5,446 bases of DNA from DASUTW01 sp035513995 (GCA_035513995.1 DATKBL010000015.1:1-5446); one strand, 5' to 3'; positions 1-5,227 are shown, counted from the stretch's first letter. Made by a program: numbers and translations. The notes: a model not told the origin generated them from the letters alone.

Positions 1-126
1 GCCCGAGACCACGTACAGGTAGCTCTCGTGGTCGCCGTGGTGGTGCCAGCCCGACACCATCCCCGGCTCCACGCGCACGAACCCCACCCAGCGGCCCTCC
101 TCGGTGAAGGCCTGCTCGCGGGCCAT
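1..126 (-). CDS. Cupin-domain protein, partial (runs off left edge), apparently frameshifted at its N-terminus
   Basis: The 42 visible residues read MAREQAFTEEGRWVGF, then VRVEPGMVSGWHHHGDHESY and a hydrophobic strand ending VVSG at the window edge. The His-rich stretch H28-x-H30-x3-E34, preceded by a PGMVSGW turn and followed by a YLYVVSG strand, is the first cupin motif, which usually holds a divalent metal in a small beta-barrel. The second motif lies outside the window. ATG at 126 is the first start codon in this frame, but it has no Shine-Dalgarno, and the family-like sequence continues upstream (ERELPEASQTPG), so 126 is probably not the biological start. The likely original start is the ATG at 194, which overlaps the ureohydrolase TGA as ATGA but lies in another frame (see 127-194). 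The cupin would be the last visible member of the ureohydrolase operon. Substrate and role cannot be told; a metal-dependent enzyme or small-molecule sensor are both possible. Confidence 0.72.
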   Translation of the reverse strand, partial: MAREQAFTEEGRWVGFVRVEPGMVSGWHHHGDHESYLYVVSG

Positions 127-194
127 GCCGGGGGTCTGGGATGCTTCGGGGAGCTCGCGCTCGTCGCTCGGACCAGCCGGATCTCGTCGCTCAT
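127..194 (-). other. Out-of-frame N-terminal segment of the cupin gene (suspected one-base deletion near 168-170)
   Basis: ATG at 194 opens MSDEIRLVR and overlaps the upstream ureohydrolase stop as ATGA, the arrangement expected of a coupled operon gene. This frame then turns into low-complexity, unlike-protein sequence. The frame that encodes the cupin reads SDERELPEASQTPGMARE across the same stretch but has no start codon of its own. One extra base between the CCG and AGC around 168-170 would join the two as MSDEIRLVR-SDERELPEA. This is therefore either a real frameshift mutation or a sequencing/assembly error; the sequence alone cannot decide. Confidence 0.6.
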
Positions 195-1054
195 GCTCCG
201 TGGACCGCGAATGTGAAGACGAGGTAGGCGGCGAGCGTCGAGGTCATGTCGCGGAAGTCCATCATCGGGTTGACCTCCATCACGCCGAAGCCGTCGCAGC
301 GGGGGGAGAGGAGGCGGGCGAAGTCGAGGGCCTGGCGCGAGGTGAGCCCGCCGGGCTCGTGGGCGCCGGCGCCGGGGGCGTGCGCCGGGTCGATCACGTC
401 GATGTCGAACGACCAGAACACGTGGTCGGCCCCCGCCACGCGGTCGGCGATCCGCTCGGTCATGCGCTCCACGCCCTGCTCGTGGACCTCCACCGCGGGG
501 ATCTGGAGGAGCCCCGCCTCCTCGACGAACGCGGCCGAGCTGGGGAAGTTGAAGGTCCGCGTGCCCACCTGGACGCAGCGCTCGGCGGACACGCGCTCGA
601 GCTCCAGGCTGCGGCGCATCCCGCTGGAGTGGCTGTGGCGGCCCTGGCTCCGACTCTCGTCCAGGAGGTCGAAGTGGGCGTCGAAGTGGATCACGCCCAC
701 CGAGCCGTCCACCGCGTCGTGGAAGCCTCGGACCGAGGGGAAGAAGAGCGAGTCCTCGCCTCCGACGACGAGGGGGACCCTCCCCGTGCGTACCGACTCC
801 TCGACGGCCTCCGAGGTGGCGTCGATCGTGGCTACGAGGTCGTGCGGGACCACCTCCACGTCGCCACGGTCCTCGATCTCGGGCATCGGGAGGTCCTGCC
901 CGACGTCCACGACCCGAACCATGCCGTCCTCCTCGCGCATCAGCATCCACGAGAGCGCTCGGCGCACGCGGTCGGGCGCGTAGCGGGCGCCTGGCCACCC
1001 GAGGGCGGCGCCCCCATCGAAGGGGACGCCCCAGAGATCGAACGAGCGGCTCAC
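191..1054 (-). CDS. Ureohydrolase (arginase/agmatinase family), 287 aa, with GGEDS in place of GGDHS
   Basis: Members of this family use a two-manganese centre to hydrolyse a guanidino (or formimino) group, releasing urea or formamide; substrates include arginine, agmatine, guanidinobutyrate and formiminoglutamate. The metal motifs appear in order: GGEDS at residues 98-102, DAHFD at 125-129 (D125, H127, D129), an HSH segment at 140-142 near the catalytic His region, SFDIDVIDP at 215-223 (D217, D219) and MEVNP at 259-263, whose E260 matches the conserved late Glu. In most family members the first motif is GGDHS and its His is a metal ligand; here that position is D101. Length is normal for the family. 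I chose GTG at 1054 because it overlaps the YibE/F stop as GTGA, has a GGAGG 10 nt upstream, and gives VSRSFDLWGVPFDGG, a typical family N-terminus. The same frame is open far upstream, but there it is antisense-like shadow inside YibE/F. The gene ends ATGA-coupled to the cupin. Substrate is not assignable; agmatinase-like is the closest general description. Confidence 0.9.
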   Translation of the reverse strand: MSRSFDLWGVPFDGGAALGWPGARYAPDRVRRALSWMLMREEDGMVRVVDVGQDLPMPEIEDRGDVEVVPHDLVATIDATSEAVEESVRTGRVPLVVGGEDSLFFPSVRGFHDAVDGSVGVIHFDAHFDLLDESRSQGRHSHSSGMRRSLELERVSAERCVQVGTRTFNFPSSAAFVEEAGLLQIPAVEVHEQGVERMTERIADRVAGADHVFWSFDIDVIDPAHAPGAGAHEPGGLTSRQALDFARLLSPRCDGFGVMEVNPMMDFRDMTSTLAAYLVFTFAVHGA

Positions 1055-2169
1055 GCCGAGGAGGCCTCCGGCTCGGCCGCCGAGCCGACCACGCGCGAGG
1101 CCAGCCAGGTCGTGATGGGCACGCTCGCGACCAGCCCGATGCTGCCGACGAACGTGCGCACGATCTCGGTGGCTACCACCTCGCTGTTGGCCACGGTCCC
1201 CAGCGACTGGTGGGAGAGCACGAACAGGAGCAGTAGGGGCATCGAGGCGCCGGCGTAGGCGAGCAGCAGGGTGTTCACGGTGGAGGCGACGTGGTCGCGC
1301 CCCACCCGCATGCCGGAGCGGAACAGGCCGCTCGTCCCGAGGCGCGGGTTGGCGGCGTGCAGCTCCCACACCGTCGAGGACTGGGTCACGGTCATGTCGT
1401 CGATCGCGCCGAGCGCGCCGATCACCACCCCGCCCAGCACCAGGCCGGCGAGGTCGATCTCGGCCGCGCCCACCTGCACCACGATCGCCTCCTCGGTGGC
1501 CAGGCCGGTGATCGCCGCCAGCCTGACGAACAGCTCGGCCAGCACGGTGGTCAGCGCGAGGCTGGCCACGGTCCCCAGCAGGGCCACCGTGGTCATGAGC
1601 GTGAACCCGTGCGCGACGTACAGCGCCAGGAACGCAATGGCCGAGGCGCCCACGACGGCGACCGCCAGAGGGCTGTGCCCGTCGAGGATCGCCGGAAGCA
1701 CGAAGGTGATGAGCAGGACCACGCTGGCTCCCAGGCCCGCGAGCGCCGCGAGGCCACGGATGCCTCCGAGCACGATCACCACCAGGACGAAGGCGGCGAA
1801 GAGGATCAGCAGCACGGGACGGCGCTGGCGGTCGGCGAACTGGTAGTCGAACCCCTCCTGGGCCCCGGGCGTGTGGGCGAGGACGATCTCCTCCCCGGGC
1901 GTGAACGCCGGGGTGGAGGGGGTCTCGGACAGGGTGATCGTCACCGTCTCGCCCTCGTCCGGCCCCTGGAGGAGTCGAACGTCGATCAAACGGCAGCGGA
2001 TCGCGTCGGCCTCGTCGGTGCCCGGGCAGGGGCCGGTCTCGATCCCCTCGACCGTCGCGGCATAGACCTGGCTGGCGATGCCCAGCTCCCCGAGGTCCGC
2101 GTCCGGCTCGCCGCGGGGGCGGAGGACGACGATCCCAAGAACGGTGGCCGCGGCGATCGCCGCGGCCAC
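1051..2169 (-). CDS. YibE/F-family multi-pass membrane protein, 372 aa from the first usable start
   Basis: From GTG 2169 there is an N-terminal hydrophobic anchor (about residues 3-16), an extracytoplasmic domain of about 100 residues containing two Cys (C48 and C59), then roughly seven membrane segments (about 118-137, 140-161, 166-186, 190-213, 239-257, 297-319, 339-361). The stretch GALGAIDDMTVTQSSTVWEL at 251-270 is the conserved signature I associate with YibE/F proteins. Their biochemical function is not firmly known; transport has been suggested. The start is doubtful: upstream of 2169 the frame still reads RIPRWVRIALGTV, giving the basic residues expected before a signal anchor, yet it holds no ATG, GTG or TTG. 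An ATG at 2194 with GAAGG 12 nt upstream is one base out of frame; dropping one G from the GGG after it would give MVRIALGTV. The stop overlaps the ureohydrolase GTG, so the two are probably translated together. Confidence 0.88.
   Translation of the reverse strand: MAAAIAAATVLGIVVLRPRGEPDADLGELGIASQVYAATVEGIETGPCPGTDEADAIRCRLIDVRLLQGPDEGETVTITLSETPSTPAFTPGEEIVLAHTPGAQEGFDYQFADRQRRPVLLILFAAFVLVVIVLGGIRGLAALAGLGASVVLLITFVLPAILDGHSPLAVAVVGASAIAFLALYVAHGFTLMTTVALLGTVASLALTTVLAELFVRLAAITGLATEEAIVVQVGAAEIDLAGLVLGGVVIGALGAIDDMTVTQSSTVWELHAANPRLGTSGLFRSGMRVGRDHVASTVNTLLLAYAGASMPLLLLFVLSHQSLGTVANSEVVATEIVRTFVGSIGLVASVPITTWLASRVVGSAAEPEASSA
1065..1069 (-). promoter_or_regulatory. Shine-Dalgarno GGAGG for the ureohydrolase GTG start
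   Basis: GGAGG lies 10 nt before the GTG at 1054, inside the last codons of the YibE/F gene. It is half of a perfect 10-base palindrome, GGAGGCCTCC (1060-1069), so the site could pair with itself when not covered by ribosomes translating YibE/F; that coupling idea is inference. The site supports choosing GTG 1054 over any upstream start. Confidence 0.45.
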
Positions 2170-2222
2170 CGTTCCGAGTGCGATGCGGACCCATCGCGGG
2201 ATCCGCCCTTCGATCCTGTGTG

Positions 2223-2783
2223 CTACGACTCGTCCTTCCCGAGGGCCGACTCCACGACCTCGCGTGGCACCGCGGCGGTCGAACGGAGCCCCTTCTTCAC
2301 GGCGTCCACGGAGCCCGCGGCGACGTTGCCCGCGGTCTCGACGGCCGTCTCGATCGCGGCCTTCCCGACGGCCATCACGTCCTGGCCGACCTTGCCCGCG
2401 GTCTCGACGGCGCCCTCGACGGCGGCCACCGCCGCGGTCGCGACGTCGCCGCCGACCTCGACCGCTCCCTGGATCGCGCCGCGGACGGCGTTCCTCGAGC
2501 CCATGATGACGTCACCGCCGACCTGGGACACGGCCTCCACCGCGCCGGACACGATCGCCCTGGCGCTCTCGGTGGCCTCCGCCCCGGCCTCTTTCGTGCC
2601 GCGCATCGCGCCCCGGACTGCGTCGGTCACGACGTTCAGTGCCGTTCCGGTGATCTCGCCGGCCTCCTTCAGGGTGCTGACGACGATCTCCGTGACCGTG
2701 GATCGAACAGCGTTGACGATGTCGCCCGCGCCCTTCACCACGCCGATCACGGCGTCCTTCGCACGATCGAATACGTTCGCCAA
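2223..2783 (-). CDS. Alanine/valine-rich 11-residue-repeat amphipathic helix protein, 186 aa (LEA-, phasin- or synuclein-like architecture)
   Basis: I do not recognise a named family. Residues 4-168 divide without a gap into fifteen 11-residue units. Position 1 is Val/Ala/Thr/Ser, position 2 is aliphatic in most units, position 5 is small, position 7 is acidic in the first six units (D, D, E, E, D, E) and mostly polar later, position 8 is Ala/Ile/Val in fourteen of fifteen, and position 11 is mostly Gly, Asp or another small/polar residue. From residue 81 neighbouring units alternate, making a 22-residue period (AVETAGKVGQD...AVETAGN). There is no Cys, Trp, Tyr or His, one Phe (F5) and one Pro (P173). 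No signal peptide or true membrane span is seen. An 11-residue period is known from LEA proteins, synuclein, perilipins and apolipoproteins, which fold as 11/3 helices on membranes or lipid droplets; a cytoplasmic lipid-, granule- or desiccation-related role is inference. The start is TTG 2783, fixed by an AGGAGG 6 nt upstream and followed by ANVFDRAKD. YibE/F follows about 50 bases downstream. Confidence 0.85.
   Translation of the reverse strand: MANVFDRAKDAVIGVVKGAGDIVNAVRSTVTEIVVSTLKEAGEITGTALNVVTDAVRGAMRGTKEAGAEATESARAIVSGAVEAVSQVGGDVIMGSRNAVRGAIQGAVEVGGDVATAAVAAVEGAVETAGKVGQDVMAVGKAAIETAVETAGNVAAGSVDAVKKGLRSTAAVPREVVESALGKDES
2280..2543 (-). repeat. Eight tandem 33-nt (11-codon) units forming a 66-nt / 22-residue period within the repeat protein
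   Basis: Codons 81-168 encode eight 11-mers that alternate as AVEAVSQVGGD / VIMGSRNAVRG / AIQGAVEVGGD / VATAAVAAVEG / AVETAGKVGQD / VMAVGKAAIET / AVETAGNVAAG / SVDAVKKGLRS. At DNA level a 20-base exact direct repeat occurs at 2326-2345 and 2392-2411 (ttgcccgcggtctcgacggc on the + strand), 66 bases apart, that is exactly 22 codons. This points to internal duplication of a 66-nt unit. The other units have diverged in DNA but keep the protein period. Confidence 0.75.
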
Positions 2784-2789
2784 GGCTCA

Positions 2790-2795
2790 CCTCCT
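2790..2795 (-). promoter_or_regulatory. Strong Shine-Dalgarno AGGAGG that fixes the TTG start of the repeat protein
   Basis: AGGAGG is followed by TGAGCC (6 nt) and TTG at 2783. It is the strongest ribosome-binding site in the window and the reason for accepting a TTG start. The GTG hidden in AGGAGGTGAG is too close to the site to serve. Confidence 0.8.
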
Positions 2796-2812
2796 GTCGA
2801 TCGATATGTCTG

Positions 2813-2818
2813 ACTATA
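2813..2818 (-). promoter_or_regulatory. -10 box TATAGT upstream of the repeat protein gene
   Basis: TATAGT lies in the 61-base gap between the MBL stop and the TTG at 2783, in a locally AT-richer patch. Transcription would begin about 7 nt on, giving a leader of roughly 20-25 nt that carries the AGGAGG. No convincing -35 is visible at 16-18 nt spacing, so an activator or alternative sigma factor is possible. No terminator hairpin is evident in the gap, so read-through from PAS-MBL cannot be excluded. Confidence 0.5.
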
Positions 2819-2844
2819 GCCTCACGCTTCACCCGCCCGGAGCA

Positions 2845-3705
2845 TCAGGGCTCGATCTTCTCCCCGGGGACGATGGTCATCCCCTCCCTGGCCAGGACGA
2901 GATCGCCCGGGCCCTCGCCCCACAGGCCCCTCGCCTCGGCCAGCATCCTCTCGAGCTTCTCGTCGTCGTGGAGGGGGTCGTGATGGGTCATGACGAGGCG
3001 CTCGACCTTCGCGACCAGCGCGAAGTCGACCACGTGCTCCAGCGCCGAGTGACCCCACCCCACCCGCTCGCCGTACTCCCGGGCCGTGTACTGCGCGTCG
3101 TGGAGAAGCACGTCGGTGCCCACCGCGAGGTCGAACCCCGAGATCCACGCGGGGGGCACGTTCCGCAGGTCCGAGCCGAGCGCGGGCTCGTGGTCGGGGA
3201 TGTACACGAGCGAGCGGTCGTCGTCCTCGATCCGATAGCCGACGGTGGGGCCCGGGTGCTTCACGGGGCGGGCCGAGACGACCGCCGCGCCGATCTCCCA
3301 CGGCTCGTCGGGGACGTCGTGGAAGGAGATGCGCGAGGGGATGTCGCTCAGCTCCACCGGGAACAGCGGGGGCGAGAGGTAGCGGGCGATCCGGTCGCGA
3401 AGGCTCTGGACCGGTGAGGGCGGTCCCCACAGGTGGATCTCGATCTCGGGCTCGTACAGGGGGGCGAAGAAGCCCAGGCCCTCGAGGTGGTCGAGGTGCA
3501 GGTGGGTGAGCATCACGTGGATCACCGGCGGGCACGCCTTCTGGAGCTCGAGCCCGAGGAGGCGGATCCCGGTCCCCGCGTCCAAGACGATGAGCGTGTC
3601 GTCGGAGGTCTGCACCTCGACGCACGAGGTGTTCCCCCCGTATCGGATCGTCCCGGGCCCGGGCGCCGCCAGGGAGCCTCGGCACCCGCGGATCGTGGCG
3701 CGCAT
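2845..3705 (-). CDS. MBL-fold metallo-hydrolase of the RNase Z / PhnP / cyclic-nucleotide phosphodiesterase-like group, 286 aa
   Basis: The protein starts MRATIRGCRGSLAAPGPGT, then GGNTSCVEV (23-31) and VLDAGTGIRLLG (40-51), the usual opening strands of this group. The metal signature THLHLDHLEGL (67-77) supplies H68, H70, D72 and H73. Other likely metal or active-site residues are H150 (VKHPGP), D171 (YIPDHEP) and the H241-H242-D243 cluster (MTHHDP). Length is normal for a stand-alone enzyme and no accessory domain is seen. Relatives hydrolyse phosphodiester bonds in tRNA precursors, cyclic phosphates or cyclic nucleotides; the exact substrate cannot be read here. The ATG at 3705 shares one base with the PAS stop (TGATG) and has only a weak Shine-Dalgarno, so translation probably depends on the PAS gene. 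The pair may form a sensor plus phosphodiesterase, which is inference. An open extension beyond 3705 in the same frame lies antisense-like under the PAS gene and is not coding. Confidence 0.88.
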   Translation of the reverse strand: MRATIRGCRGSLAAPGPGTIRYGGNTSCVEVQTSDDTLIVLDAGTGIRLLGLELQKACPPVIHVMLTHLHLDHLEGLGFFAPLYEPEIEIHLWGPPSPVQSLRDRIARYLSPPLFPVELSDIPSRISFHDVPDEPWEIGAAVVSARPVKHPGPTVGYRIEDDDRSLVYIPDHEPALGSDLRNVPPAWISGFDLAVGTDVLLHDAQYTAREYGERVGWGHSALEHVVDFALVAKVERLVMTHHDPLHDDEKLERMLAEARGLWGEGPGDLVLAREGMTIVPGEKIEP

Positions 3706-4100
3706 CAGCCGGTGACCCAGAAGATCGCGACCGCCCCCACGATCTCGTCCGGGTGCGGCATCAGCGGGATCGCGGTGAGCGAGATCACGCGCTGCACACC
3801 GTCCATCCCGGTGATGCGCATCGACATGTGCGCGGGGTTCCGCTCCATGAGCGCGATCGAGAGGGGGACCTTCTCGCGCGGGATCGGCTCGCCCTCGAGG
3901 GTGCGCTGCCGGAACATCGTGCCCCACTCCTCGGCGGAGAGCTCGCCGGCCTCGGCCCAGGTGCGCCCCAGGACCACCTCGGCCGGCTCGTTGAAGTAGA
4001 TCAGGGTCCCCTCCGGGTCCACCAGGAACATCGGGGTCGAGAGCTGCGCGGCGAGGTCGCGCGCGAGGATCAGGGCGATGTCGCGCTGTGGTCGTGCCAT
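3705..4100 (-). CDS. Stand-alone PAS-domain protein, 131 aa
   Basis: After a short N-terminal helix (about 5-20) the sequence follows the PAS fold: PMFLVDPEGTLIYFNEPAEV (23-42), the helix-turn ILGR-like region VVLGRTWAEAGE (42-53), the loop LEGEPIPREKVPLSIAL (68-84), and the closing strands MRITGMDGVQRVISLTAIPL (94-113) and VGAVAIFWVTG (121-131). It fills the whole protein, with no kinase, GGDEF or DNA-binding output domain, so it probably signals through a partner, most simply the co-transcribed MBL enzyme. The ligand is unknown; no haem-His or flavin-Cys motif stands out. I chose ATG 4100 rather than the GTG-type extension to 4193 because a -35/-10 promoter ends 6 nt before it and because the extension would run through the selD start. 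The stop TGA overlaps the MBL ATG. Confidence 0.85.
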   Translation of the reverse strand: MARPQRDIALILARDLAAQLSTPMFLVDPEGTLIYFNEPAEVVLGRTWAEAGELSAEEWGTMFRQRTLEGEPIPREKVPLSIALMERNPAHMSMRITGMDGVQRVISLTAIPLMPHPDEIVGAVAIFWVTG

Positions 4101-4106
4101 GCGCGG

Positions 4107-4135
4107 AGCGTAGCGAGGGACGGCGCCTCGCTCAA
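4107..4135 (-). promoter_or_regulatory. Promoter of the PAS-MBL operon (TTGAGC - 17 nt - TACGCT), leaderless
   Basis: Read on the minus strand, TTGAGC (4135-4130) is followed by exactly 17 nt and TACGCT (4112-4107), with the ATG only 6 nt further at 4100. This matches a housekeeping -35/-10 pair and predicts a transcript that begins at or within a base or two of the ATG, in keeping with the absence of a Shine-Dalgarno. It shares the 57-base gap with the selD promoter. Confidence 0.65.
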
Positions 4136-4145
4136 GCCCCCCAGG

Positions 4146-4151
4146 TATCCT
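4146..4151 (+). promoter_or_regulatory. -10 box TATCCT of selD, leaderless
   Basis: TATCCT fits TANNNT and stands 6 nt before the selD ATG at 4158, so the message would start at or next to the initiation codon; no Shine-Dalgarno is present. A -35 at the usual distance is not recognisable. The box lies about 35 bases from the oppositely directed -10 box of the PAS gene. Confidence 0.5.
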
Positions 4152-4157
4152 CGGCCC

Positions 4158-5201
4158 ATGCGCGACGAGGTGCGTCTGACCAAGTACAGCCACGGCGCCG
4201 GGTGAGCGTGCAAGCTCGGTCCCTCGGACCTGGCCCAGGTGCTGGGCCGACTCGGCTCAACCGAATACCCGCCTGAAGTCGTCGTCTCGCAGGAGACGCG
4301 GGACGACGCGGCCGTGTACCGCCTGCCCGACGGCACGGGCCTCGTGCAGTCGGTCGACTTCTTCACGCCCATCGTCGACGACCCATACGACTGGGGGAGG
4401 GTGGCGGCCGCCAACGCCGTCTCGGACCTCTACGCGATGGGCGCCCGCCCGGTGCTGGCGCTCAACCTGGTCGGCTGGCCGCGCGACGACCTGCCGCTCG
4501 ACCTCCTGGCCGACGTGCTGCGCGGAGGGGCCGAGACGGCCGCGCGGGCCGGGGCGGTCGTCGTGGGCGGGCACTCGATCGACGACCGGGAGCCGAAGTA
4601 CGGGATGGCGGTGACGGGCTTCGTGGACCTCGACCGCCTGGTCCGCAACAGCACCGCGCCCGAGGGGGCCGAGCTGATCCTCACGAAGCCGCTCGGCGTG
4701 GGGATCCTCACCACCGCGATCAAGCGCGAGCGCGCGACCGACGCGCAGGTGGCCGCGGTGGTCGAGACGATGACCCGGCTGAACGACGCGGCGGCCGAGG
4801 CCATGGTCGAGGCCGGCGCCGAGGCCGCCACCGACGTCACCGGGTTCGGCCTCCTCGGCCACCTCCACGAGATGCTGGCCGCCTCGGAGGTGGCGGCCGA
4901 GGTGGACGCCGCCTCGGTGCCCTTTCTCGAGGGAGCGCTGGAGCTCGCGCGCGAGGGTGTCGTCCCCGGCGGCACTCACAGGAACGCGGCCTTTCTCGAC
5001 CCGCTGGTCGAGCGGGACCTGGAAGAGCACGAGTGGCTGGCGCTGAGCGACGCCCAGACCTCCGGGGGGCTCCTGATCGCGACCACGAACCCGGGCGCCC
5101 TCCGCACCGAGCTGGAAGCGCGCGGGGTGCCCTCCGAGGCGATCGGCCGGGTCGTGGAGGGCGCACCCGGCCGGATCCGGGTCCTCGGGCGGCTCCGCTG
5201 A
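4158..5201 (+). CDS. selD: Selenide, water dikinase (selenophosphate synthetase), predicted selenoprotein with Sec at residue 16
   Basis: SelD makes selenophosphate from selenide and ATP, the selenium donor for selenocysteine and selenouridine. The N-terminus MRDEVRLTKYSHGAG-Sec-ACK matches the E. coli-type SYSHGAGCGCK active site, with TGA (4203-4205) at the position of catalytic Cys17 and K19 at that of Lys20. Conserved residues follow: D49-D50 in TRDDAAVY, D67 in SVDFFTPIVDD, D90 in AVSDLYAMGARP, GGHS at 137-140, then the C-terminal AIRS domain with LTKPLGVGIL (175-184), TDVTGFGLLGH (225-235) and SDAQTSGG (297-304). Reading TGA as Sec gives 347 residues, the normal family length; the frame is otherwise open to TGA 5201. 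Without read-through the only start is GTG 4239 (residue 28), which would remove the active site. The gene diverges from the PAS gene and is followed 39 bases later by a JAMM protease. Selenium salvage and Sec synthesis elsewhere in the genome (selA, selB, selC) are expected but not in this window. Confidence 0.95.
4203..4205 (+). other. In-frame TGA recoded as selenocysteine (residue 16 of SelD)
   Basis: The codon series GCC GGG TGA GCG TGC AAG encodes A-G-Sec-A-C-K, the SelD catalytic loop. Homology continues in the same frame on both sides of the TGA, and many SelD proteins are known to carry Sec at exactly this position, so a nonsense mutation is unlikely. Confidence 0.92.
4218..4248 (+). 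promoter_or_regulatory. Candidate bacterial SECIS element (two adjacent hairpins) inside selD
   Basis: Downstream of the UGA lie two perfect hairpins. The first is GGTCC-CTC-GGACC (4218-4230), a 5-bp stem beginning 12 nt after the UGA. The second is GGCCCAG-GTG-CTGGGCC (4232-4248), a 7-bp stem with a three-base GUG loop whose first base is 33 nt after the UGA; a U-G wobble can extend it. As I recall, bacterial SECIS elements sit inside the coding region within about 16-37 nt (UGA to apical loop) and have a G at the start of the loop, which the second hairpin satisfies and the first does not. The elongation factor SelB would bind the loop. Confidence 0.6.
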
Positions 5202-5227
5202 CCCCTCGAGGAATCCGACCCTGTTGC

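Noticed and set aside
1055..2194. A 380-residue N-terminal extension of the ureohydrolase starting at ATG 2194
   Set aside because: It is Arg/Gly/Pro-rich sequence in the shadow of YibE/F, with no domain. The GTG at 1054 gives the normal family N-terminus and length.
2798..2805. TCGATCGA palindrome between the -10 box and the Shine-Dalgarno of the repeat gene as an operator
   Set aside because: Eight-base GATC-type palindromes are common by chance, and no second copy or longer symmetry is seen.
1291..3417. A 708-codon open frame on the + strand, and a 384-codon one at 104-1258
   Set aside because: Both lie antisense to genes with clear family motifs (ureohydrolase, YibE/F, repeat protein, MBL). 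They are rich in Arg/His/Gly/Asp low-complexity sequence and match no fold; they arise from the high GC content at third codon positions.
3706..3927. A 74-residue N-terminal extension of the MBL protein
   Set aside because: It overlaps the PAS coding frame on the same strand in a different register, and ATG 3705 already gives the standard MBL opening strands.
4203..4205. TGA as a nonsense mutation making selD a pseudogene
   Set aside because: The TGA sits exactly on the catalytic Cys/Sec position, the rest of the gene is intact, and a suitable hairpin follows.
4239..5201. SelD as a 320-residue protein starting at GTG 4239
   Set aside because: That start lies inside the candidate SECIS hairpin, has no ribosome-binding site and would remove the catalytic Sec/Cys-x-x-Lys. 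The upstream MRDEVRLTKYSHGAG sequence is plainly SelD.
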